The position numbers were made by a program, and so were the translations under genes. A stretch of 18,476 nucleotides of DNA from Nitrosomonadales bacterium (GTDB taxonomy: Bacteria > Pseudomonadota > Gammaproteobacteria > Burkholderiales > Gallionellaceae). Below are positions 1-6,336 of the stretch, one piece after another (positions within the stretch are counted from its first letter, which is position 1; each line of letters starts with the position of its first letter). Below the pieces are notes generated by a model. The model was not told where the DNA came from and did no database searches. It worked only from the letters and a program-made list of their open reading frames with translations. The DNA lies in NCBI GenBank assembly GCA_016218465.1, contig JACREA010000093.1, positions 1 through 18,476 of the forward strand, in the 5' to 3' direction.

Positions 1-117
1 CTCAAAGAGGAGGCAGCAGTTAGAGACCGGATATACGTGAGCAGTCGAATCCAAGGTCAGAAAACGGAATACTTGCAAACGGGGTGGAGTCCATATACGG
101 ACTTAATCAGAGGTTCC
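1..117. other. Left-edge non-coding stretch with small dyad
   Basis: No credible gene is seen here; the open frame on the plus strand that runs into the next gene is a low-complexity mirror of a Lys/Ala-rich protein. A small inverted repeat lies at 88-103 (AGTCC, loop ATATAC, GGACT). It falls about 15 bases downstream of the stop of the minus-strand DUF2934 gene. The stem is only 5 bp and no T tract follows on the minus strand, so a terminator role is weak. Confidence 0.3.
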
Positions 118-531
118 TTAACGCTGTATGTTACCCAGCCTGGCGGCAATCTCGCGCTCGGCAGCTGCCCAATGCTCGTCCGAACGTCCCTGAAAGCCAT
201 GTTGCTCGGCAATGAAATATGCGGCAGTTTCCACCATACGATAACGCTCTTCCGGAGTTGGATTTGTAATCGCTTTTTCACCCGGAGCTTGCTTGGCATT
301 GGGTGTCGCTGCCTTCGCCACCGGCGCTCTTTTGGCGGGTGTTGCAGCTTTTTTCACTGCGGGAGCCTTGGTCTTTTTCGTGGCTGCGACTACCGACTTC
401 TTTGCTGCTGGTTTTTTCGCAACCGCCGTTTTGATAGTTTTAGATTTACCGGAAACCGCACCGCTTTTCCTGGTGCTGGCTTTGGATGTGGTTGTTTTTT
501 TTGCAGTCGGCTTTAACTTTTTTTCAGTCAT
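118..531 (-). CDS. Lys/Ala-rich histone-like protein with C-terminal DUF2934
   Basis: This predicted 137-residue protein has two parts. Residues 1 to about 90 are low-complexity and strongly basic, made of Lys, Ala, Thr, Pro and Ser in AlgP/histone-H1-like KKxAAKK patterns. Residues of about 95-135 form a compact acidic/aromatic segment (EERYRMVETAAYFIAEQHGF, then a W-x3-E motif) that I recognise as the DUF2934 family. The basic tail suggests binding to nucleic acid or another polyanion; the role of DUF2934 is not established. I chose the ATG at 529-531 because GAGGAG lies 6-7 bases upstream. The longer frame to 585 has no such site and would cut through the 582-601 dyad. It is transcribed divergently from the antiporter gene. 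Low complexity makes homology-based naming of the tail unsafe. Confidence 0.8.
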   Translation of the reverse strand: MTEKKLKPTAKKTTTSKASTRKSGAVSGKSKTIKTAVAKKPAAKKSVVAATKKTKAPAVKKAATPAKRAPVAKAATPNAKQAPGEKAITNPTPEERYRMVETAAYFIAEQHGFQGRSDEHWAAAEREIAARLGNIQR

Positions 532-581
532 GTCAATCTCCTCAATGATTCCGGGTTGAAATACCGCTTCACAAGTTTGCC

Positions 582-601
582 ACAAGCCGTATATGGCTTG
601 T
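582..601. promoter_or_regulatory. Perfect 7-bp-arm dyad in divergent intergenic region
   Basis: ACAAGCC, a GTATAT centre, and GGCTTGT form a perfect inverted repeat. It lies 51 bases before the DUF2934 start and 75 bases before the antiporter start. A symmetric element between divergent genes suggests an operator, but no regulator is encoded beside it. A second palindrome (AACCGGTT, 660-667), preceded by another ACCGGT, lies just before the antiporter start. The same hexamer centre, in reverse orientation, occurs in the small dyad at 88-103 on the other side of the DUF2934 gene. Confidence 0.35.
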
Positions 602-675
602 TCAGCACTTTATTAAACATATGCTGCAATCAGCATAATGCACACTATCTATACCGGTCAACCGGTTAGGGTATT

Positions 676-1788
676 ATGGCGCCCGTTACCCATCTCTCTC
701 GAAACTTATCCATGAAACACCTCAAATCCGAATTTCCGATCGCAATTGCTTTGGCCGTACTGGCGCTGGGCTTTACACTTGAACACACTGCAGTAGAGCA
801 TGGCGGCGTGGGGTTATGGGGCTTGCTGCTGGTCATTCTCTCCGCAATCATCGGTGTGGCGTTCCGCATTGCTCATCATGCCGAAGTGCTGGCAATACGC
901 CTGGGAGAACCTTATGGCACGCTGATCCTCACGCTCGCTGCTGTGTCGATCGAAGTAGTAATCCTGGTCGTGCTGCTGCAAGGCGCGCCCAATCCTGCGC
1001 TGGCGCGCGACACGGTTTTCTCCGCCGTGATGTTCGACATTAACGGAATCCTTGGTATGGCAGCCATCATCGGCGGCCTGAAACACGGCAGCTCGAAATA
1101 CAATCTTGATTCCGCAAACTCCTTCATCGCGATGCTGCTGGTCGCCATCGGCGTCGGCATGTTCATCCCTGACTTCGTACCGGAATCTCAATGGAAGATT
1201 TACTCGGTCTTTTCCATCGGCGTCATGACGATCATGTATCTGGCCTTCCTGCGCCTGCAAACGGTGGAACACCGCAATTTTTTTGAATATTCCGCAGGCA
1301 CGGAAGAGGAAGTCCATGACCTCGCGCATAGCCCGAATGCGCTGCATGTGGCGGTGATGCTCGGCGCGATTGCGCTAGTCGGCGTACTTTCGGAAGTATT
1401 GTCAGTGCTGCTGGATGCCGGATTATCCGGCAGCAGTTTGCCGAAGGCGATTCCCGCTGTGCTGGTGGCGCTGATTTCCGCCAGCCCGGAAATCCTCACC
1501 GCGCTCAGGGCAGCCCAGAGTAACCGTATGCAAACCACCGTCAATATCGCGTTGGGCGCATCGCTCGCCACCGTGTTGCTCACGCTCCCGGTGATCGAGG
1601 CCATCGCACTGTTCAACGGCGAGCGCATCGTGATGGCGCTCACGCCGGTTCAAGCCGGTATGCTGCTGCTGACCTTCCTGGCCGTAATGAACAACCTGCA
1701 TGATGGCGAGACCAATGCAATCGAGGGTATCAGCCACTTTGTCCTGTTTGCAGCATTCATCGCGCTGGTGATGATGGGTTTAATTTAA
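676..1788 (+). CDS. chaA: Calcium/proton antiporter, ChaA type
   Basis: This is a 370-residue inner-membrane cation/proton antiporter of the CaCA superfamily, expected to export Ca2+ (and possibly Na+ or K+) in exchange for protons. Many hydrophobic segments span the whole length. The ChaA signature HAEVLAIRLGEPYGTLILT occurs near residue 75, and a second acidic repeat (ISASPEILTALRAAQSN) near residue 270; these are the two alpha-repeat-like regions whose Glu residues coordinate the ion. Length matches E. coli ChaA (about 366 residues). An acidic/His loop around residues 190-215 separates the halves, as in the family. The start at 676 has AGGG four bases upstream. An internal ATG at 712 (MKHLKSEF) has no visible ribosome site but would give an equally sensible N-terminus, so the start is uncertain. 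There is no obvious partner gene. Confidence 0.9.
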   Translation: MAPVTHLSRNLSMKHLKSEFPIAIALAVLALGFTLEHTAVEHGGVGLWGLLLVILSAIIGVAFRIAHHAEVLAIRLGEPYGTLILTLAAVSIEVVILVVLLQGAPNPALARDTVFSAVMFDINGILGMAAIIGGLKHGSSKYNLDSANSFIAMLLVAIGVGMFIPDFVPESQWKIYSVFSIGVMTIMYLAFLRLQTVEHRNFFEYSAGTEEEVHDLAHSPNALHVAVMLGAIALVGVLSEVLSVLLDAGLSGSSLPKAIPAVLVALISASPEILTALRAAQSNRMQTTVNIALGASLATVLLTLPVIEAIALFNGERIVMALTPVQAGMLLLTFLAVMNNLHDGETNAIEGISHFVLFAAFIALVMMGLI

Positions 1789-1845
1789 TAACCGTTATTT
1801 GGAATATTCACTCATTCTGAATAAAGATATTGAAAATACTTATTT

Positions 1846-1874
1846 CTGACACAGAGTTACGAATGATCTAAACT
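1846..1874 (+). promoter_or_regulatory. Possible sigma-70 promoter of the parA-like gene
   Basis: CTGACA (1846-1851) and TAAACT (1869-1874) are separated by 17 bases in an AT-rich gap between the antiporter and the ParA-like gene. They match consensus at 5/6 and 4/6 positions. A transcript starting about 7 bases later would have a leader of roughly 45 bases. This is inferred from motif matches only. Confidence 0.4.
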
Positions 1875-1925
1875 GGATTCAAATTACGAGTTTAGCAGGA
1901 CGATATTCAAAGCCATAAGCGCGCC

Positions 1926-2702
1926 ATGCGGACGATACTGGTCATCAATTCGAAAGGCGGTTCAGGGAAAACCACCCTGACCACTAATCTTGCCAGCTAC
2001 TATGCCAGCAAGAAGGTTAAAACCGCAATTATGGACTACGATCCGCAGGGATCAAGCCTTCAGTGGCTTCGGATGCGCCCTGGCCATGTGGAAAAAATAC
2101 ACGGTGCCAATGCAGTTCCACCAAAAACCGCGCCCATGCGCAGTGTGCAAACATGGGTTCCATCGGAAACCGAGGTCCTGATCATTGACGCGCCAGCCGG
2201 AGCAAAAGGTCTGCTGCTGCAGGAACTTGTGCGCAAATCGCAGTACATTGTGATCCCGGTCGCGCCATCCCCCATTGACATTCACGCCACTGCCGATTTT
2301 ATCAAGGAGTTGTTCCTGTTCGGCGGAGCGCGCAATTCCAAAGCGAAAATTGCGGTGGTTGCCAACCGGGTGCGCAGCGCTTCTCTAATTTATGGATCGC
2401 TGGAACGGTTTCTCACGGCCTTAAAGCTGCCATTTCTCACCAGCATCAGCGATTCGGAAAATTATCTCCATGCCGCCGAAAAAGGCCTGGGCGTATTCGA
2501 AATGGACGAAGCAACCACTGTTGCAGAACGGCGGGAACTTATGCCAATTTTGAAGTGGCTGGACGGTCATGTACCGAACAGGTTTGGATCTCGTGTCGAA
2601 GACAAGGTCGTAAGCCTCGAAAGTTCAAGGAAGCTTGCTGCATTTCGCATGATCGAAGACCCAACCTTCAGCTCCACGGGCAGATTCAAGAATTATCCCT
2701 GA
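1926..2702 (+). CDS. ParA/MinD-family ATPase, orphan
   Basis: This 258-residue protein is a deviant Walker-A P-loop ATPase of the ParA/MinD/Soj class. Motifs in order are KGGSGKTT (residues 10-17, with the signature first Lys), the switch I-like DYDPQGSSLQWL near residues 38-49, and the Walker B VLIIDAP near residue 85. ATP-driven dimerisation on DNA or membrane is the family mechanism; the cargo is unknown. There is no parB, centromere-like repeat or replication gene nearby, so it is an orphan and not evidence of a plasmid locus. It lacks the long N-terminal HTH extension of type Ia ParA. The ribosome site before the ATG is poor. The gene converges on, and overlaps by 10 bases, the DAHP-synthase-like gene. 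Confidence 0.85.
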   Translation: MRTILVINSKGGSGKTTLTTNLASYYASKKVKTAIMDYDPQGSSLQWLRMRPGHVEKIHGANAVPPKTAPMRSVQTWVPSETEVLIIDAPAGAKGLLLQELVRKSQYIVIPVAPSPIDIHATADFIKELFLFGGARNSKAKIAVVANRVRSASLIYGSLERFLTALKLPFLTSISDSENYLHAAEKGLGVFEMDEATTVAERRELMPILKWLDGHVPNRFGSRVEDKVVSLESSRKLAAFRMIEDPTFSSTGRFKNYP

Positions 2703-3805
2703 CGCTGGCGTAACTCCACGCGCTTGAGATACGCCTCGCGCGCGATCTGCACATCTTCCAGAAAATACGGCAACTCTTTCAGCAGCATGGCCTGCGGACC
2801 ATCCACCAGTGCCTTGGGCGGAGCTGGATGAAAATCCACCAGCACCATGTTGGCGCCGGCGAGCACACCCTGCGCGGTTGCATGCATCATGTCGAGTATG
2901 CCATCCGGCGCTGCTTGTCTTGACCCCACCGAGTGCGACGGGTCGATGCACACCGGCATCCTTGTCAGCCGCCTGACCACAGGCACATGCGCAAAATCCA
3001 CGAAGTTGCGGTGCGGGTCGCCCATGTTGGTCTTCATGCCGCGCAGGCAGAACACCACATTGCGGTTGCCTTCTGAAGCCAGGTATTCAGCCGCATTCAG
3101 CGACTCATCAAGTGTTATGCCGAAGCCGCGCTTCAGCAGGATGGGCATTTCGGTTTGCCGTCCGACAATTTTCAGCAGCTCGAAGTTCTGCGTGTTGCGC
3201 GTGCCGATTTGCAGCATCACGCCGGTCGGGTTGCCGGTCTGATGCAACGCTTCCCTGATTTCGTTGAGGTGCGATTCGTGGGTGATTTCCATAGCGATCA
3301 CCTTGATGCCGTATTTGCCCGCCAGCTCGAACACGTAAGGCAGGCAATTTTTGCCGTGCCCCTGGAATGCATACGGACTGGTGCGCGGTTTGTATGCGCC
3401 CATGCGCGAGCAAACCTGGCCGCTGTCGTGCACCGCTTTGAGCATGATCTCGACATGCTCGCGATTGTCCACCGCGCACAACCCGGCGAACACGTTCAGC
3501 GTGTCTTGCCCGAAACGTACGCCGTTGTACTCGAAATGCGTGGGGCGCTGGTCATCCTTGTGCCGCCCCAAAATACGGTACTCCTCAGAAATCCGTACTG
3601 CACGTTCCACGCAGGGCAGGTTTTGCATATCCTCGATATCCAGCGATTTGGTATTGCCGATCAGGTAAATTTCCGTCAGTGTCTGTTCGCTGCCGCGCTC
3701 GGTGTGCACACGGCTCTGGATGCCCGGCAAAGTAGCCAGATGCGCAAGCAACTGCTGGTATTCCGGGGATTGTTCGCTTGCAAGGGAACTCAGAATCAAG
3801 ATCAT
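2693..3805 (-). CDS. Divergent class I-beta DAHP synthase family protein
   Basis: This 370-residue protein resembles 3-deoxy-D-arabino-heptulosonate 7-phosphate synthase, the first shikimate-pathway enzyme (PEP + erythrose 4-phosphate), of the beta subgroup with an N-terminal ferredoxin-like domain (residues 1 to about 75). Barrel motifs present are GAYKPRTSPYAFQGHG (136-151), LQIGTRN (198-204), LLKRG (223-227) and IDPSHSVGSRQ (287-297). Candidate metal ligands are C110, H291 and D335, but the position that is Glu in T. maritima DAHPS (VEVHP) is Asp here (D324 in VDFHP). Other hallmark changes are GPC to GLC (108-110), CERG to CLRG (253-256), and about seven extra residues between H291 and D324. 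It may be a true DAHPS or a paralogue acting on related substrates. It is the last gene of the argB-slmA operon, 15 bases after slmA, with an AGGAAAG ribosome site. Confidence 0.8.
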   Translation of the reverse strand: MILILSSLASEQSPEYQQLLAHLATLPGIQSRVHTERGSEQTLTEIYLIGNTKSLDIEDMQNLPCVERAVRISEEYRILGRHKDDQRPTHFEYNGVRFGQDTLNVFAGLCAVDNREHVEIMLKAVHDSGQVCSRMGAYKPRTSPYAFQGHGKNCLPYVFELAGKYGIKVIAMEITHESHLNEIREALHQTGNPTGVMLQIGTRNTQNFELLKIVGRQTEMPILLKRGFGITLDESLNAAEYLASEGNRNVVFCLRGMKTNMGDPHRNFVDFAHVPVVRRLTRMPVCIDPSHSVGSRQAAPDGILDMMHATAQGVLAGANMVLVDFHPAPPKALVDGPQAMLLKELPYFLEDVQIAREAYLKRVELRQRQG

Positions 3806-3820
3806 TTTTTTCTTTCCTAA

Positions 3821-4399
3821 TTATTTGTGCAGCAAAATCGCCCACTGCGTCGGCCACTGCGCCATCGGTTCGCGCGTAAAACCGCTTTTGGCAAATTGTA
3901 CCCAGCATCCGATCACATAACACACCAGGACATTGGCATGCGCACCCACATCTACTGCAGCGCCCATTTCACCTTGCGTGGCGGCCATACGCAACGACTG
4001 CTTGAGCGTAGCCTCGATGCGATCCAGAAGTTGATTGATGCGCTGCTGCAAACGCTCGTCCTCATTCACCAGCGCATCGCCGATCAGCACGCGAGTCATG
4101 CCGCGGTTCTTCTGCGCAAAACTGAGCAACATCGACATGGTCGCTTCGATTTGCTTCACCCCGCTCTTTTCTTCCTGGGTGATCTTGTTGATCAGGCCAA
4201 ACACGGTTTGTTCGATGAACTCGATCAGCCCCTCGAACATCTGCGCCTTGCTGGCGAAATGGCGGTATAACGCCGCTTCCGAAAGCTCCAGCCGCGCCGC
4301 CAGCGCAGCCGTAGTGATCTTCTCGCCTTTGGGCTGCTCCAGCATCTGCGCCACTGTTTGCAGTATCTGTAATTTTCTTTCGCCCGGTTTGCTTGCCAT
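3821..4399 (-). CDS. slmA: Nucleoid occlusion factor SlmA
   Basis: This 192-residue TetR-family DNA-binding protein blocks FtsZ ring assembly over unsegregated chromosome; it acts on the nucleoid by binding SlmA sites and FtsZ. The N-terminal helix-turn-helix is clear (TTAALAARLELSEAALYRHF, residues of about 30-50). It is followed by SKAQMFEGLIEFIE and the dimerisation core, including INQLLDRIEATLKQ; these match E. coli SlmA (198 residues) along the whole length. I chose the ATG at 4397-4399 because AGGGAG lies five bases upstream; an upstream ATG five codons earlier has no such site. It follows a HAD nucleotidase and argB in the same direction, an order I recall from other betaproteobacteria. 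It is separated from the nucleotidase gene by a palindromic repeat that may affect its mRNA. Confidence 0.92.
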   Translation of the reverse strand: MASKPGERKLQILQTVAQMLEQPKGEKITTAALAARLELSEAALYRHFASKAQMFEGLIEFIEQTVFGLINKITQEEKSGVKQIEATMSMLLSFAQKNRGMTRVLIGDALVNEDERLQQRINQLLDRIEATLKQSLRMAATQGEMGAAVDVGAHANVLVCYVIGCWVQFAKSGFTREPMAQWPTQWAILLHK

Positions 4400-4418
4400 A
4401 CCCACTCCCTTCAAGGAA

Positions 4419-4477
4419 CCCTCTCCCGGCCTTCGGCCACCCTCTCCCGCAAGCGGGAGAGGGGTCGGGGGTGAGGG
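4419..4477. repeat. REP-like palindromic repeat (CCCTCTCCCGC family)
   Basis: This GC-rich palindromic element fills the gap between the nucleotidase and slmA genes. Its core is a perfect 11-bp-arm inverted repeat (CCCTCTCCCGC at 4440-4450, AA loop, GCGGGAGAGGG at 4453-4463). A partial second CCCTCTCCCGG copy (4419-4429), a GGCC-TTC-GGCC-like hairpin and an outer GAGGG arm (4473-4477) flank it. It shares a 15-base identical stretch with the element inside the exoribonuclease gene at 15298-15368, so both belong to one dispersed family. There is no T tract on either side, so mRNA stabilisation or processing is more likely than simple termination. Confidence 0.85.
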
Positions 4478-4484
4478 TTTGTAA

Positions 4485-5126
4485 TTAAACTATGCGGCTC
4501 AAAATTTTGGGCAACTGCATCACGTCACGAATCTTTACGTCCACACAGGGCGCGCCCTTGTTGCCAGCGTTCACCCATACCGTGCGCATCCCCAGCCGTT
4601 TCGCGGCGCGTAAATTCTCCAGGCTGTCTTCGACCATCACGCATTGCGCGGCCCTGATGCGGTGCCGTTGCAACAAGCGCATGAAACCGGAACTGTCCGG
4701 CTTGGGACGGTAGCGCGTGTGTTCCACCGCCATCACATCGTCGAACAAATCCGCAACTCGCAGCAGCTTCAGCACTGCACGGGCATAACTCAGAGGCGCA
4801 TTCGAGAACACCACTTTCCTGCCCGGCAGTGCTTTCAGCACGTGTCGCAAACGCGGTTCGCGCAGCACCATCCGGTCCAGTTCCGGGAACTGATGCGTGT
4901 GCCACAAAAAATGTTCCGGGTCGGTGCCGTGATGGCGCATCAACCCGCTCAATGTCGCGCCGTAACGCTGCCAGTAATGCGTGCGCAATGCGTTCGCCGC
5001 CGCCTCGTCCAATTGCAGATGCCTCTGCAAATAGGCTGTCATGCTGCGATTGATGTGCGGAAAAATATGCGGCGTCGCGTTGTGTAGCGTGTTATCGAGG
5101 TCGAATACCCATAACGGCTTCGTCAT
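4485..5126 (-). CDS. HAD-superfamily pyrimidine 5'-nucleotidase-like phosphatase
   Basis: This 213-residue cytoplasmic HAD phosphatase is most like the YjjG/SDT1-type pyrimidine 5'-nucleotidases that dephosphorylate pyrimidine (and noncanonical) nucleoside monophosphates. The HAD motifs are all present: motif I DLDNTL (residues 9-14; D9 nucleophile, D11 acid/base), motif II SNAP (about 108), motif III Lys in RYRPKPD (about 140) and motif IV MVEDSLENL (about 164). A helical cap lies between motifs I and II. Length fits the family. Substrate assignment rests on overall resemblance and on the argB-nucleotidase-slmA gene order, so it is less certain than the fold. The ribosome site (GAG, four bases before ATG) is weak. 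Repeats occupy the gaps on both sides: a 77-base hairpin upstream and a REP-like element downstream. Confidence 0.82.
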   Translation of the reverse strand: MTKPLWVFDLDNTLHNATPHIFPHINRSMTAYLQRHLQLDEAAANALRTHYWQRYGATLSGLMRHHGTDPEHFLWHTHQFPELDRMVLREPRLRHVLKALPGRKVVFSNAPLSYARAVLKLLRVADLFDDVMAVEHTRYRPKPDSSGFMRLLQRHRIRAAQCVMVEDSLENLRAAKRLGMRTVWVNAGNKGAPCVDVKIRDVMQLPKILSRIV

Positions 5127-5143
5127 TTCTCAAAAGCCATGAT

Positions 5144-5220
5144 TAGCCACGGATGAACACGGATATTCACGGATAAGGGTGATGGGTAATCCGTGTTTCA
5201 TTCGTGTTCATCCGTGGCTA
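5144..5220. repeat. 77-base hairpin repeat built of CACGGAT heptamers
   Basis: Perfect 18-base arms (5144-5161 and 5203-5220) are extended inward by a further paired CACGGAT/ATCCGTG (5168-5174 with 5189-5195), leaving a loop of 14 bases. The left arm holds three CACGGAT units starting at 5148, 5158 and 5168, an exact 10-base period. The right arm holds ATCCGTG, ATTCGTG and ATCCGTG starting at 5189, 5200 and 5210. The element sits in the 96-base gap between argB and the nucleotidase, ending two bases from the argB stop. It resembles AGCCACGGATGAACACGGAT-type dispersed repeats of bacterial genomes (from memory). It has no terminator T tract. Confidence 0.85.
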
Positions 5221-5222
5221 GT

Positions 5223-6107
5223 CTATTTGCTCTTAATCAGCGTACCGACGCCTTCATCGGTCAAAATTTCCAGCAACAACGCATGCTGCACCCGTCCATC
5301 GATAATATGCACCGAACGCACTCCGCCACGCGCCGCATCCAGCGCGGACGATATCTTGGGTAACATCCCGCCGGACAGCGTGCCATCCGCCACCAGGTCA
5401 TCGATTTCCTTTGGAGTCAGACCGGTCAGCAAATTGCCGTCTTTATCCAGTACTCCCGGCGTATTGGTGAGCAGTACCAGTTTTTCTGCGTGCAACACTT
5501 CGGCCAGTTTGCCGGATACCACATCGGCGTTGATGTTCAGCGTCTCTCCGTCCGGCCCCACGCCTATCGGCGCGATGACCGGAATGAAGTCGCCGGAATC
5601 GAGAAATGTAATGATGGCAGGGTCAATCTTGCCTATTTCCCCGACCATCCCGATGTCCAGCATCTTGCCCGGTTCGTCCTTGCTCTCCAGCAATAATTTT
5701 TCGGCACGAATAAATAAACCATCCTGTCCGGTCAGCCCGACGGCCTTGCCGCCATGCCGGTTGATCAGGTTGACGATATCCTTGTTGACCTTGCCGAGCA
5801 CCATCTCGACCACGTCCATGGTCTCATCATCAGTGACGCGCATACCCTGAATGAACTCGCCCTGCTTGCCGACGCGCTTGAGCATGTCGTTGATCTGCGG
5901 ACCGCCACCATGCACCACCACCGGGTTCATTCCAACCAGTTTCAACAACACCACATCGCGTGCGAAACTCTCCTGCAACGCGGGGTCGGTCATGGCGTTG
6001 CCGCCGTATTTGATAACGATAGTCTTGTCGAAAAACCGCTGGATGTATGGCATCGCCTCGGAAAGCGTGCGTGCTTTCTTCTCGGCGGCGGATGGCGTAA
6101 GGGACAT
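5223..6107 (-). CDS. argB: Acetylglutamate kinase (ArgB)
   Basis: This 294-residue cytoplasmic kinase phosphorylates N-acetyl-L-glutamate with ATP, the second step of arginine synthesis. Hallmarks are the phosphate-binding IKYGGNAM near residue 33, VVHGGGPQIND near residue 65, a central NADVVSGKLAEVLHAEKLVLLTN segment around 195-215, and SGGMLPKISSALDA near 255. An N-terminal helix of about 25 residues precedes the kinase core and the C-terminus ends LTDEGVGTLI; both are typical of the hexameric, arginine-inhibited form, so feedback inhibition by arginine is expected. The ATG has GAGGAA six bases upstream. It is the first gene of the minus-strand operon argB - nucleotidase - slmA - DAHPS-like. 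No second arginine gene is in the window. Confidence 0.96.
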   Translation of the reverse strand: MSLTPSAAEKKARTLSEAMPYIQRFFDKTIVIKYGGNAMTDPALQESFARDVVLLKLVGMNPVVVHGGGPQINDMLKRVGKQGEFIQGMRVTDDETMDVVEMVLGKVNKDIVNLINRHGGKAVGLTGQDGLFIRAEKLLLESKDEPGKMLDIGMVGEIGKIDPAIITFLDSGDFIPVIAPIGVGPDGETLNINADVVSGKLAEVLHAEKLVLLTNTPGVLDKDGNLLTGLTPKEIDDLVADGTLSGGMLPKISSALDAARGGVRSVHIIDGRVQHALLLEILTDEGVGTLIKSK

Positions 6108-6150
6108 GGTTTTTCCTCGGCAAAGGGGTCAGCAGGCATTGGCCGTTCCT

Positions 6151-6187
6151 CGAAACTTCGCTTTGTCTTCAACAAAGCTCGTTTTCG
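6151..6187 (-). other. Stem-loop in the argB upstream region
   Basis: GCTTTGT (6160-6166), a five-base loop and ACAAAGC (6172-6178) form a perfect stem. It is extended through a small internal loop by CGAAAC (6151-6156) pairing with GTTTTCG (6181-6187, one bulged base). It lies 44-80 bases upstream of the argB start, so it would be in a long leader. It has no T tract and I see no coding leader peptide. The rest of the 229-base gap (6108-6336) holds a 10-base palindrome GGCACGTGCC (6245-6254) and the hairpin listed next, with no gene. Confidence 0.35.
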
Positions 6188-6283
6188 CCGTCAGGCGCAA
6201 GCATGCAAAATTTGCCGTGAATTCTACATCAGAAAACAAAAAGGGGCACGTGCCGCCTGACATTTAGTGAAAGCAAACGCTTA

Positions 6284-6304
6284 CTGGGTTTAGTGCAAAC
6301 CCAG
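6284..6304 (-). terminator. Possible terminator hairpin after the copper chaperone gene
   Basis: CTGGGTTT (6284-6291), loop AGTGC, and AAACCCAG (6297-6304) form a perfect 8-bp stem 33 bases downstream of the PCuAC stop. On the minus strand the following bases are only moderately T-rich (GTTTGCTTTC), so it may be an imperfect intrinsic terminator. It may also just separate this gene from argB downstream. Confidence 0.45.
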
Positions 6305-6336
6305 CCCGACCGGTATGACGGCAACGCCGGTTAGTG

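Noticed and set aside
37..559. Plus-strand open frames opposite the Lys/Ala-rich gene
   Set aside because: Phe/Cys/Gly- or Ala/Val/Phe-rich mirrors of Lys/Ala codons. They have no ribosome site, and the minus-strand frame has a good one plus a recognisable domain.
4419..4477. Intrinsic terminator before slmA
   Set aside because: Stable stem but no T tract on either strand, and the genes on both sides have the same direction and conserved order.
5144..5220. CRISPR array or plasmid iteron cluster
   Set aside because: Units are 7 bases with 3-4-base gaps, arranged as one inverted repeat. There are no spacers, no cas genes and no replication initiator.
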